From contig CM043698.1 in the NCBI GenBank assembly GCA_023935145.1, positions 79,879,001 through 79,943,000 of the forward strand: 64,000 nucleotides of DNA, given 5' to 3'. Position numbers and translations under genes: made by a program. This document shows, one piece after another, positions 43,570-55,420 of the stretch; position 1 is the first letter of the stretch, and each line of letters opens with the position of its first letter. The stretch comes from Bretschneidera sinensis (lineage: Eukaryota > Streptophyta > Magnoliopsida > Brassicales > Akaniaceae). Under the pieces are notes generated by a model, which saw only the letters and a program-made list of their open reading frames with translations, was not told the origin of the DNA and did not search any database.

Positions 43570-46176
43570 CTTCCTCCTTTCGCGTTAGCTTTGGCTCTGT
43601 TAACTGTTCAAAACAAAATCAAGAGTAGGAAGACATCAGTGGCATGTAAATTAAACGACAAAGAATACATGTAATTTTGTAATTAATTCTCATTTCTAAT
43701 GCTAACATTTGACACATAAGAACCACAGTTCAGGAAAATGAGCTTTAATATAGACACAGTATTCATGTTTAGAGCTTAGACTGCAATGCATGTATACGTA
43801 TGTAGATGTGGCAATATCCAAGTCTAAAAGTGTTATCAAAATGAGTATTCAAGTCTACAGCAAACACCATATCAGATTCCGAGGCATGTAATAAGACAAT
43901 AAATCTGATCCAGACCCATCCAGGACAAAGTTTCCATGTGATTATTCATAATCACTTTCCAATTGCAAGAACACAGAGTTGTTCAAACATCATTCAATGT
44001 TAATTAGATGAACTTCATACATGCTATCTAGATATGCCAGGATCACTTGCTTAGCCTGTTGCGTCAAGCACATTCCAATTTCCAGATTGTCCAACCTATT
44101 TTGTGTCAGGATGGTCAAGCAGCCACCACTTCAACCACCCATTTATGCATCTATTAAAGAATTATGCAAGGATACGCAAACATAAGGCATGACACTTTTA
44201 ACAAAAAGGTTCAACGCAAGACAGAATGCAGGGTTTAAGCAGACACCAATGTTTTAGCAGTATAGACCTTAACAGAATCATACTTACACTTTCCATGTCC
44301 ATGCAGTATCACGTTCTCTTAGATGCTTCTTTAATTCCTCCCTCTCTCTTTGATCACGCAATCTTTCTTCCTCTGACTGCATACCAAAACATATACAAGA
44401 GATATGCAAAAGTGAATTAAGGGAAATGGAAAAATTGATAATAAAAACGTAGAAGCATAGAGATTCTCCACATAGAACCAAATACTGAATAAAATATCAA
44501 CTGAGTCATGATGAAAATTTCTTATGAACTTTTCTGAGGCCCACAAGACTAGCATGATTCATGAAACTCTAGAGATACTGAACAAAACAATTCTGAGCAC
44601 CCCAGAAATGTACCATAAGGCTTCTGCTACTATACAGCAAGGTGATAACTAGAACCACCCTTCCGCGGCCCACAAAAAAAAGGCTCAAAATCTACACTAG
44701 TGAAATTAAATCCATAGAGTCAGACTCGTAATTGGTCGCATCAGCGAACAGAATTTACACTTCTTTGGTTGATTCATGGGGTCGGCTTGATGCCAAATAA
44801 AAGTACGAGCATTTCAAGACCAATAACAAACCTCTGAACCATCATCCTCATCCTTCAAAATCCGTCTCTTAACTCATCTATCTTCTTTCTCTTGTGTGAT
44901 TACCTACAGCATTGCATTCAGTCAAATCAAGGCAACATGTCATTAGAAGAAGCACCAACAAGCATCTTACCATAAGAAACAAAAAAAAAGAATGCTATCA
45001 GTGAGAGTGTAAACACTATGCCTCATCATCTTCTTGACTTTCAATCTTCTTCCGGAACCGTTTCCTATGGGCATCTGCTTTTTTAGAATCAGAACGCCCT
45101 GCAGCAGAAGATCTGTAGTCAACACCGGCACTACCACCGTCATCATCAGCATCTAAAAGCGTGTAAGTTCTCTGCCTCCTTGATAACATGGCAGCTTCCA
45201 TTTCTCACTGCTGGTAAAGCTGATACACACCAAGAAGTACAACACCAGGAGGAAAACGTAAAAATGAGTGTTTTTCAATATAAGTACAAAGGTAATAAGT
45301 GGATGCTTGCCAAGCTAGTAAGTTTATACATTCACAAATCGCAAATAACAACTCATATTAACACCATGCGTGGTACGGGGAACTCTAGAAAATATATCCT
45401 GAGCAAATACCCGGGTGTCAGTTGATGAAGACAAGCCAACATTCTCTAGCTCGCTTAGACTATCAGCTGGTGACGATGCTTTCTTAGCTGCAACAACAGG
45501 GACACTCTTATCAAACACATTACACACATTCTGCGCTGCTAACTATGCTTCCATTTATTATAAATACATGCTTGAATGAAAGGTAACAAATCAAAGAAAA
45601 AATGATAAAGACTCACTGACGCAGGAGGATCCAAGTCAGATGATGTACAGTTGGCAGATCAGCGCAGAACTAACAGGTGGACTGTCTAGAAAGGGCCACG
45701 GGTTCAGATCAGGCCCGAAAGACCCTAGACTGATTGGAAACGGGCCAATAAACAAAACATGATTTAATCAGCCTCGACATTTTTAAGCCAAAAAACGACG
45801 TTTAGGCCCTCAAATTGGCAGTTTAATGTTTTTAGGAAACTTTTTATTTTAGTTATTTTAATTTCAGCCTTAATTTAATTTTCCTATTTTGTTTCGACCT
45901 TATAAATAATGTCTTAGGGTTTCGTAAACATTATTATTGAATTTGCATAATTTTAAATAAACATCAAAGCTGTTTCTCTGCATTGTTTTTTAGAGTTTTT
46001 CTTGTGTTACTCCCCCTGTGAACGATCTGTTCGACTAGCCTGCAGAATAATCGCTATTCTGCCCGGCGTCACTCACCCATTTCAATACCATATTTAACAA
46101 CCGTGGCCTGAGAATATCCCAACAGCAACATCAACTTATCAGATACCCATGAATTCAGATTACCGTCACTCCCCAT
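43570..46176 (-). pseudogene. DEAH1: DEAH-box pre-mRNA splicing helicase, 5' exons only (DEAH1/ESP3/PRP2 type)
   Basis: Six exons retain introns with GT-AG-type borders. Exon 1 (46077-46176) reads MGSDGNLNSWVSDKLMLLLG. Exon 2 (about 45357-45487) has SSSTDTRVFAQDIFSRVPR. Exon 3 (about 45020-45219) has LDADDDGGSAG and KKRFRKK-like basic sequence. Exon 4 (44832-44903) has VKRRILKDEDDGSE, exon 5 (44288-44376) SEEERLRDQREREELKKHL, and exon 6 (43570-43603) LTEPKLTRKEE. These match the N-terminus of the plant spliceosomal ATP-dependent helicase that acts at the first splicing step. Stops lie in exon 3 (YQQ-stop-E) and exon 4 (EDR-stop-V). The helicase core exons are absent, so this is a truncated unprocessed copy. 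A solo LTR sits in intron 1. Confidence 0.85.
45617..46071. mobile_element. Solo LTR in intron 1 of the DEAH1 pseudogene
   Basis: 455 bp starting TGACGC and ending GCGTCA, with a 6-bp perfect terminal inverted repeat, flanked by perfect CTCAC duplications (45612-45616, 46072-46076). A TATA-like TTATAAATAATG lies near 45900 on the plus strand, suggesting plus orientation. The family is unknown to me. The duplicated bases are the intron's donor GTGAG. Confidence 0.85.
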
Positions 46177-47515
46177 TTTCACTGCATTTGGATAACGTAA
46201 CAAATCAATCGAGTCAAGCCAAAATTCAATAGTTTGGTAAATAAAAAAAATTATACATACAAATAAGGATTGAAGTTCCAAATGTGTTTTGGTTAAGCTT
46301 GACACCCATACACAAGTCAACTAAATGCTTTGATTCTCATTAAACCTGACCAAAAACAACAATAAAGCAAAAAGATTGAGTCCAAAATTTCACTCTCTTT
46401 TCCTCCCTTTTTTCCCTCGGTTCAGCATCCAAATGTATTATAGTAATTGCGCGTTCCAAATAAGTCCCTTTCCTCCATTCTTCACTCGAACCCTTTTGCA
46501 TGCCTCTATAACATATATCAATGGCAGAACATCCTCAGTTCTAATTCATTCGAATGAAGAATGAAGATTTAGGTTTTCTTTTTTCTTTGTTTGGTCTTAT
46601 TGGCGATTGTTCAACTGTGTGGACGGTGTCGTGTGCAGGCGAGACCAACTTTGATGCCTGGCGTTCTAAAGAATTCGCGAATTGCACAGTTCTCAGACAG
46701 GGGGGTGAGCCGAGGAACAGCACTTCGACCGATTAACTAGAATTCATTTAAATGAATTGATATTTCATTTAATTTACAAATAGATGCAAATCAATTTTTG
46801 TTTTCTTAAAAAAATTATTTAAACTATAATATTGAAATAAATTTCATATTTGAAATCAATCGAAATTCACTTTATTTCATAAATTTATTTTACAACTTTT
46901 AGCATCATTATATGATTTTAAAACATTTTTTATCTTATTAATTTTTTACTTGTTTTTTAAACTTTACAAAGTAATCATTTATGCTTATGAAATATCAAAA
47001 GACTATAACCTCTTCGATTGTTTAAGATCAAATCCGCTGTAAATCTAATTTGAGTTTCATTTACAATGGAAATGAATGTATTTTTACAATAAAATACACA
47101 GATAGAATCTAAATTGCAATTCATTTACTGTGTCTATAAAAAAACCATTGCATCTGCCGAATGAACTGCGAGCATTAAACTACATTTTGCCGCAGGGTCT
47201 CATACTTGTACAAAACTAGTAACAGAACTGTGAGATCATCACTTTATAAAAGATAATATTCATATATAATTGTCACTTAGAACTTGAGTTTTAGTGCTCT
47301 TCAAACCTGAAGCCATAAACCTAATACATACATCTTACACAAAACTATACCTAGAATTTAAAGTTCTTAGACTTCACATATGACATTTGATTCAACCCCT
47401 ATCACCAAAACCTCTTTTAAGATTGTCCTAGTGCTCATCACATCCTTTGTTGAGGTTATACTTGAGCCATTTACAGCTTGACTTCTAAGGGCTTTTTTTG
47501 CTTCATGCGACAAAT
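46177..47515. other. Sequence upstream of the DEAH1 pseudogene
   Basis: Would contain the gene's 5' region. A GC-balanced stretch at 46600-46740 is open on both strands but has no recognised domain. The rest is AT-rich with no repeat structure that I can support. Confidence 0.3.
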
Positions 47516-48571
47516 ATGGGATAGGATTAATTTAGTTCTATATTAACAGTTAATCTCATGTATTGGTTTGAGGGATTCATTGTTTATCTAAGACTAAAGT
47601 GGGACTAAATTGGTCCCAATTCCATGAATTTTGTCTCACACCCCCCGGGACAGAGTTAATCTCATTGCTTGGGATTAATTTTTTTCTCAAACCCATTTTA
47701 CCCCTTGTTTGCATGCACGACTTCTATCTTCTTCTTCTTCACTTTCTAGCAGACCATCTTCTTCCTCCTCCTCCTCCTCCTCCTCCTCTTCCTTTTCCTT
47801 TTCCTATCTCCTTCACCCTAATCCTCCTCCTCCTTTCCCTTTCCCTTCTCCTCCCCCCTCCTCCTCATTCGTGCCTCACATTCTTCTAGGCAGATCTACC
47901 TTCCTCCGGCCATTGTCGCGCGACCTTCTCCTCCTCCTCCTCGTCTCGCGACCTTCCTCGCACCTCCATCAAGTTTCCTCTACCTCTCCACCGTCTGGTT
48001 TTCCTCCTTTTTCCCCAGATTGAGGGACTAATTCGCTGCCTCTCCTCCTCTTTCCTCTTCTCTCTCATCGTTCTTCCTCTCCTTTTTTCTTCTCCTCCTA
48101 CCTCTCTTTTCCTCCTCTTTCCTATCTTCTCTTCCTACTTCCTTTCCTATCTCCTCCTCCTCCTTATTCTTCTCTCTCATCCTCCTCCTTCCTCTCCTCT
48201 CTCCTCTCTCCTCCTTCTTCCCTAGTTAGCGCGGCCTCTTTCTGGGTTTGTTATTTTTTTTTCAACTGGTTGTTGATTGTTGGATTTTGTGTTGAGAAAG
48301 AGATTACATGTGGATTTGTATTGATTGTTGGATAATTTTTTTAGTTTGTGTTGATTTTGAGTTGGATGATTTTTTTTGGATTTTTAGATGATTTATGGAT
48401 TGTTAGAGGCAGGGAGAGAAAACAGTGTTAAGGTGAACACAAATAAGGAGAGAAATTGCAAGGGTATTTTGGTCTTTATACATGTTATCTTAATGTAATC
48501 TCATTTCATTACCACTTTAATCCCATCTAATCCTAATCCTACCCAACTATAATCCTGTCCGTGAACCCTAA
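47516..48571. mobile_element. Possible non-autonomous DNA transposon
   Basis: The ends resemble each other in inverted orientation: GGGATAGGATTAATTTAG on the left, GGGTAGGATTAGGATTAGATG on the right (reverse strand), each followed by AATCTCAT-type and CCATTTTACCCCTTG / CAAAATACCCTTG-type words. The ends are diverged and the target duplication could not be fixed. Confidence 0.35.
47725..48230. repeat. CT-rich low-complexity tract
   Basis: About 500 bp of (TCC)n, (CTT)n and mixed pyrimidine runs on the plus strand. Open frames here are poly-Ser/Pro/Leu artefacts. Confidence 0.8.
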
Positions 48572-48700
48572 ATATATTCCCAACACCAACATCATCGTAA
48601 TCCTCCAAGAAACCAGTATTAATCCATTTCTTCGTTTTTTTAGTATGTTCATGAGTTGTGGATTCTACTTTTGTCCCTAGATTGGCAATTGCAATATTAC

Positions 48701-50754
48701 TGTAACGACTCATCCCGGGTTGGCCACCCCCAAGATGGTGTCGTTGCGTTTTGAAATCCCAACACGACACATATATGCAATAATATAAAAACAATAACTG
48801 AATGATTTACATACATAAATCCTCAACCCTCAAGAGGGGAGTTACATCATTCAGATCTCAATTGAACAGTATATACAACATATTGTGCATGAATATTTGC
48901 AAATATTTTTTTTTCTTTCTCATTAGTCTGAGGATGCAGACCACGTGGGTTACAGAAAATGATTTAGTCTAAATCTCTGCTCACAATTCTATCTGTCATG
49001 CATGCTACCTGAAATCATTGTACAATGAGGAGTGAGTTTCACAAGCTCAGTGAATTAAACTTACTAGAAGTATTCAATTTATATAATTAGTCTTCCAATA
49101 TTCATTCATCTATATCTTATGTATTTTGATAATAATATTCTATTATCACTACTCATATCATAAGCCCTATTCTCTATCAATCTCTTCTTCTTCTTATATA
49201 TTTATTCACCTTAAGACCATCAATTATATTTCATAATTACCTCGTTATGAGGCTCACAGCATATAGTCTACCATTTAGATAGTTTTTATCATATCATACT
49301 TCCATGTTTCTTTCTCACCATAACTGTCTCTCTGTGAGATTTATTCATCTATAAATAAATTTACAATAAAAACAACACTTCAGCATTTCAGTAATAAAAT
49401 CAATATTTAAAACAGATTCGATGCATGAATTATTATTAGGTTCGTCTTCCCACATGATGATATGTGTTTATCTTAGACCGACTGCCTTTCCAATTCTTTT
49501 ATTTTCTTTAGACCGGCCGCCCTTCCAGTTCTTTTATTTCCAGTATATACTGGCTATCACGGTTTTCATTTATTTCCAACATATACCGGCTGTCACGGTT
49601 TTCATACATTTCCAATATATACCGAATGTCACGGTTTTCATTTAGACTAGCTGCCCTCCCAGTTCTTTTATTTCATGTATATGCATATTAATAATGACAT
49701 GAAGTATGCATATGCACAATAATATAAAAACACATATGTATTCATACATTCAAATTAGTTATCATGCTTCTTCTCAAATCATTATTTGATCAATTTCCCT
49801 AATTTCTTCTCCTCATATATCTATCAACTTATCATCCAAAATTCGTCAATAATTTCACTTATCACCTTTATTATTAAATAGACTCATTATTTCAATAATG
49901 TTATTTCTCATATAATAATTCTCTACACATCACTTATTCTTATCATACTTATCAATCAACTTTCATCTATCACCAAATCATAAGTTAGTAATACATTACA
50001 ATACTATCATTATATATTTCATATTTATTTTGATTATTTAAAGTAAATCTAACTCACCATGTAGCACTTAGAGCTACTCGTGGATCACCTTCTTACCTTT
50101 CTTTCTCATTTAAGCAATTTTCCCCGGTTGCTAATCGTCAACACCTGACATAATATTTAAATTAAATTTCTAATTTATTCTTCAATTTTTCTATAATTCA
50201 CATCCTTTGAAAATTCCCACATTGAATTTTGAGAATTTCATGTATACTAAATTTCAAAAATAAACTTCATGTTATTACCTTTTGTTTTTCTTAGAGCTTC
50301 TCGTGACTCTATATAAAATTCTCCAGGAAAACCCTTCAAAATCTTACTCTTTCAACCTTTTTTTTAGTCCCCAAGTGTTTAGAGAAATATAGTAGTTTGA
50401 ATTGTAGAAGGAAAAAAGTCAAACAGGATTTGGTAAGTAATAAATAAATAAAATAAAAACTATAATATATATAAATTCAAAACTATCTCAGCATCTTTGT
50501 TGTCAATCATGCAAGGATTGGATGTTTTATTACTTACACCTGGACTAAGCGTCCAGGTGTGTCACCGTTTTTTTTACAGAACTTTTTTTTTTCTTCTTTT
50601 TCCTTCTCCACACTGGACTTTGCCTTTTTTTTCTTTTTTTTTCAAAAGAATTATTTTATAAAATTTTATCTTTCGCATATATATATTATTTTAACTCCAT
50701 GTCATATTTATCAAATTATTTTTTTACCCTTACTTTACGAATACAGGTATTATA
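48701..50754 (-). mobile_element. Solo LTR D1 of a Ty3/gypsy family
   Basis: 2054 bp beginning TGTAACGACTCATCCCGGG and ending ACAGGTATTATA, flanked by perfect ATTAC duplications (48696-48700 and 50755-50759). It matches the reverse of the 5' LTR at 60646-62883 at both ends. It lies in or beside the 5' LTR of element E. Three 36-bp subrepeats (ATATACCGGCTGTCACGG) are near 49540-49640. Confidence 0.9.
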
Positions 50755-51187
50755 ATTACCTCCCAAAAGCTTCTTATCTTTACTTGACATTGTAGACTTG
50801 GAATGAAGAAGAGGAACATGATTATGGGATACATTATTGATATAAGACAAATATAACTTCCAACCAGAAGGTGATACTGGTCAATCATAAGGATAAAATG
50901 GTAATATCTACCTCACTTGGGCTCTATAAATAGGGACCCCTCAAGCAGTATTCATTATTCACACTTTTTCACTTTTTGCTCTCCCCACTTCCTACTCTAA
51001 CTTAAGCTTCAGAGGGTCTTTTCTAGAGCAAACCCATTTGAGTTGGCTTCCTTTTCAGGTATCTCGAATCCATATCATACCGAACTAACCAAAGTTAGAG
51101 TATGACCACCTTTAACCAACTCAGACCCGATTCCAGTGACAAACCCGACAAGACTCAATTACACCCGACCTATTTTCAGTATCAACA
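50755..51187 (+). repeat. Element E 5' LTR, inner part
   Basis: TATA box CTATAAATAGGG at 50923-50934, a leader with CACTTTTTCAC and CTCCCC, and an end near CAGTATCAACA before the primer site. The outer part should lie left of D1, but its start was not found. Confidence 0.65.
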
Positions 51188-51189
51188 AA

Positions 51190-51209
51190 ATCAGCATCGT
51201 CTGTGGGAA
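51190..51209 (+). promoter_or_regulatory. Element E primer binding site (decayed)
   Basis: ATCAGCATCGTCTGTGGGAA resembles the TGGCGCCGTCTGTGGGAA site of many Tat/Ogre-type elements, with changes in the first half. Confidence 0.6.
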
Positions 51210-51971
51210 TAAGAGCAAGACTTATCTCTGTTGAAAATGTTGCCCAAGAAAATCCAAGCACGAAATACCACTCAAACGACCTCTGAGGTCAACCCGTCTG
51301 AATTACCACCACCCCTACCTCTAATGGAAGGGCAAAACCCTCATCGTGTCTTATGAAGCAATAACCCAACCAATGTAAATGAAAAGCGAGCCTCGCTTAA
51401 CCAATAACCTAGTTTGCACTAGAACCAAGTAGTCCGACGAGAAACCCATGAGATAGACCTTAATGAACTTGTCAGTAGAGTAGAATACAATGCTCTTCAG
51501 CATCAACTCGAAGAAGTGATCACACACCTTGGACGACCTGAACCATGTAGAACTCGAAACCATCAATCTATAGTCCTAACTACTTATACCACCTGGAAGA
51601 CTACCGATCAAGTGCCTTGACATCAAAGTGTCTGACCCAAAGAGGTGACTTTGGGAAGGAGGCATGAACCCTAACATGGGACAAAAGCCAAGGGTGGCCC
51701 ATAGCAAAGTCTTAGATGGTCGATCTAAGATGACGAGTCTGTCTCGAACTCGCATCCATCTAAGAGGCAAAAAGAGTAGGACATGTCCGAAGTAAGAAAG
51801 TAATTAAAATAAACGAACGAGTGTATAGGACTCGCCATCAAATCCACCCAAGGAAACATCCTTGATAAAATCAGGCTCGCGATCAACCTCTTCTCCCAGG
51901 GGCTCATGGGTGAGAAGATGCCATTAAATTTCAAAATTCCCCATATGGAGCCATACATAGGGAAAACATGC

Positions 51972-52389
51972 TGATACAAACCTGGTATCAAGAATATGAT
52001 CAGCTTATAGAAGAGAGACGCAACATAACAGAAAAGGGAAAGAAAAGATGAATTCAAGAAAGAAGAATAGAAGAATTGTAGATTGAGATTGAGAGAAAAG
52101 ATGATTGTATTATTTCTTGCTCTTTATTGAATACAATGGAAAGTATTTATATAGTAACTTTTCCAAATCTGTCTAAGTCCAGGTAAGCTCTAGTTGGCTA
52201 ACTAACTAGTAATAGCCTCAACAGCCTTGCCAATTGGCTAATTAACTTCTTAACTACCTCATTGTATCCGTAGTTGTTTCTTTTATAACCTTCAAAGTAT
52301 ATTGAAGCCTTTGGGAAGGTTGTCTAACCCTTTTACTTCTTCTCAATCCTTCTTAAAACTATTGCCCTTACTGTTGTAGAACTGTATCA
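51972..52389 (-). mobile_element. Short copia-like solo LTR in element E gag
   Basis: 418 bp bounded by TGATACA and TGTATCA (7-bp inverted ends). Flanks CATGC and TGTGC differ by two transitions. The minus strand has a TATA box (TATATAAATAC) near 52148-52160. The gag reading continues on both sides. Confidence 0.75.
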
Positions 52390-52678
52390 TGTGCCCTACA
52401 GACCACTTGAAAACTTTCAAGTCTCTAATGTTCCTCCATAGCCACTCAACGGCAGCGATGTGTCGTGCATTTCCAATAACTCTTCAAAAGACAGCAAGGA
52501 AATAGTTCTCTAGGTTGCCAATAAGATTGATAAAGTCATATGATGAACTCGATGAAATGTTTGTAACACACATCTTCAGCAGCCGAGGACTTAAAAGGAC
52601 TATTAAAAGCTTGTTGGGCATAACTAAGCGTGTAAATGAGACCCTTTATGACTACATCTCATGATTCATCTTGGCCAT

Positions 52679-53203
52679 TAAGGGTAGAACTGTTTGGCTT
52701 GCTTGAGAGGCTCGACTCAAAAATCTCGGCTCAAAACTCGATTAAATCAAGCTTAAGCTTGAGCTGTGATTTTGACTCTATTAGCTTATCGAGCCAAGCT
52801 CGAGTAATGTCAAACTCGGCTCGTTTACCGCATGAACCAACTCGATTTAATTAATAAATTGAATAAATATTTTATACATACACTTTATTTATTTTATATA
52901 TATTATAAAATTATATATATTTATTTCAAATATATAAATACCGATTTTTTTTATTTTATTTTGAAAAATATGTATTTATTATTTTATTTCAAAAAGCTCA
53001 ACTTAAAAAGCTCAGCTTGAAAAGCTAGGCTCGAACTCGAGTTCGAGCTGGTTCACGAGTCGAGCTCGAGCCTGAATTTTATCTTACGAGTTGAGCTTAA
53101 GTTCAATTTTCTTAACTCTACTCGGCTTGAATAATTTTTTTACTCATGAGCCAAGCTCGAGCTTGCCTCAACTCAGGCTCGGCTCAGCTCGAATCCACCC
53201 CTA
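52679..53203. mobile_element. hAT-type MITE in element E gag
   Basis: 525 bp starting TAAGGGTAGAAC and ending TCCACCCCTA (imperfect TAGGGGTGGA-type inverted ends), with long inverted GCTCGAGCTCG-rich arms and an AT-rich centre. The 8-bp flanks TTGGCCAT and TCGGCCAT match at seven positions. Removing it restores gag. Confidence 0.85.
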
Positions 53204-53777
53204 TCGGCCATGGAACAAGTAAGGGACCTGGATCAAAAGGTGGCAGTTATGGCCTTCACTAACGGCTTCAAAGCTTCCGACCTCAGCCACTACCTTTCCA
53301 GTAATCTGTTACAAACCATGTCGGCCCTTATGACCAAGGCAGATGAGTTTGTGATTGCTGAAGAGGACCAAGTCTTCCGCAAAAGGTGAAAAGATGCCTT
53401 GATAAGCAGAAAAAGAAAAGAGTTCGAAAAGCATAAGTCTAGGAATGGGCAAGAAAAAATGAGGACAAAACGATACTCGAAGAAGCGAAAAATCGGGAGC
53501 TCTTTGAGGATACGAGACTTACACTCCCCTTAACACCTTAAGGGCTAACCTTCTGATAGAGATGGCAAACCAAGACATCATTAGATGGCCTCCCAAGATC
53601 AAGACTCTAGCTAGAAAGAGAGACAAAAGCCATTTTTGTTGCTTTCACAAGGACCACGACCATCAGAATGATGAATGTAGACACCTGGAGGATGAAATCA
53701 AAAGCTTGATACATAGAATATACTTAAAGAAGTTTGTAAAGATGGAATCAAGAAAAGTTTGGGTCGAAGAAGCCTAG

Positions 53778-54640
53778 ACCGAAGAAGTCCAGACCATAGA
53801 GAGATGAGTAGACCAAGACAAAGTCCGAGTAAGAGGGAGAATAGTAGGAGACGATGGTCCTCTGAGAAGAAGTTAGATAACACTCCAACAAGTGTTATTT
53901 GAACTATTTTCGGGGGGACAACATTTGGAGGAGAATCCCCAAATTCATGAAGGGCATATACCCATTTTGTGGGATTAGTTAAAGAACTCACAAAAAGATG
54001 TGGGTTTATTAAACCATCAGCTTCTTAAACGAAAACCTTAAAAGAGTAAAATTCTCCCACAATGACGCAATTATCGTAACTTTGGTCATCTTAAACTTTG
54101 CAGTGGAAAGAATCCTGCTAGGCAATGGGTCATCCTATGACATACTGTAATTTGACACTTTCAAGAAGATGAAACTATCAAAACACCGCTTAAAACCAAC
54201 AAACTACCCCTTGTATGGGTTGTCAGGCGAGCTAGTGTACCCAAAATGAAGCTTAAAACTACTGGTGACAGCAGATATTGCGCCTTACTAAACCACCGTC
54301 CTGAGCACTTTCCTAGTCATAGACCCCCTTTCTTCATACAATACAATCCTTGGACAGCCAGAATGAACTCCATGAAAGCAATAATCTTGACATATCATTT
54401 GAAAATGAAATTCCTAATAAAAAATGGCATAGGAGAGGTAAAGGGCAACCAAGCTACAGCCTGAACCTGTTACCTAGCCTCATTGAAGGGAAAAAGCAAG
54501 GCGAGAGTCCATCAAATAGAAGATCTAAAGGATGAATCCGAGACTCAAATAGGAAGTCCCATGGAAGAGTTGGTAGCAATACCCCTCACCGAAAAAGAAT
54601 CAAACAAGAGTTAGAGGGAGAACTTCGAACGTAACTGGTC
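53778..54640 (+). pseudogene. Element E protease region
   Basis: A broken frame with NDAIIVTLVI, then LLGNGSSYDIL, the retropepsin site with its catalytic Asp changed to Gly, and YPLYGLSGE, LVIDPLSSYNTILGQ. Stops in several places. A short basic-acidic linker leads to RT. Confidence 0.7.
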
Positions 54641-55420
54641 TCGTTTTTCAAAGAAACAGAGATGTATTCGTCTGATCGGTAGTTGATATATCGGGAATTA
54701 ACCCAAAGACGATGGTACACCATCTAAATGTTGACCCTAATCAAAATTCAGTCATATAGAAGAAACAAGCTTTCACAACAGAGAGACGGTTAGCAATTGA
54801 TGCAAAAGTGAACAAACTCTTCGAAGCTGGGTTCATTGGGGAAATTAACTACCCCTAGTGGCTGGTTAATATAGTGATGGTGAAGAAAGTAAATGGAAAA
54901 TGGAGAATTTAAATTGACTTCACCGACTTGAACAATTCATGTCCAAAAGATAGCTATTCTTTGCCAAGAATTGACCAACTAGTCGATGCGACTTCAGGAT
55001 ACGAAATGCTAAGTTTCATGGACGCGTACTTGGGATACCACCATATCAGAATGTATAAGTCGGATCAACTGAATGTCTCATTTGTGACAAAAAGAGGCAT
55101 CTACTGCTACAATGTAATGTTGTTCGGATTGAAGAACACTGAAGTGACATATCAAAGGCTCGTTAACAAGTTGTTCAAGAACCAGATTGGAAAAAAATGG
55201 AGGTGTATGTTAATGATATACTGGTAAAGAGTACACAAATAACTCACCATGCAGCTGACCTAGAATAATTTTTCTCAATACTAAGAAAGCACCATATAAA
55301 GCTCAATCTATCAAAGTGTGCGTTCGGGGTAACCTTCGAAAAATTTCTCGATTTTGTAGTTACTTAGAGGGGAATTGAAGCAAACCTTGAGAATATCAAG
55401 GCTATGCTGGACATGGAAGC
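54641..55420 (+). pseudogene. Element E reverse transcriptase
   Basis: VDISGINPKTMVHHLNVD, VNKLFEAGFIGEI, a 99-residue open stretch with NNSCPKDSYSLPRIDQLVD, FMDAYLGYHHIRM and LFGLKNTEVTYQRLVNKLF, then VYVNDILVKS in the next frame, where the YVDD box has become YVND. The domain order is normal for gypsy RT. Confidence 0.85.

Larger units (their letters stand above)
51237..53777 (+). pseudogene. Element E gag, with two insertions
   Basis: N-terminus MLPKKIQARNTT, then LPPPLPLMEG and a heptad-like RVEYNALQHQLEEV segment. The capsid part reads MPLNFKIPHMEPYIG, is interrupted by a solo LTR, and resumes DHLKTFKSLMFLH, RAFPITLQKTARK, RTIKSLLGITKRVNETL. A hAT MITE then interrupts after FILAM, and the frame resumes with RDLDQKVAVMAFTNGF. 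The zinc-binding part is FCCFHKDHDHQNDEC. Many stops. Confidence 0.8.

Noticed and set aside
47599..48068. Poly-Ser/Pro/Leu ORFs on both strands
   Set aside because: Products of the CT-rich low-complexity tract.
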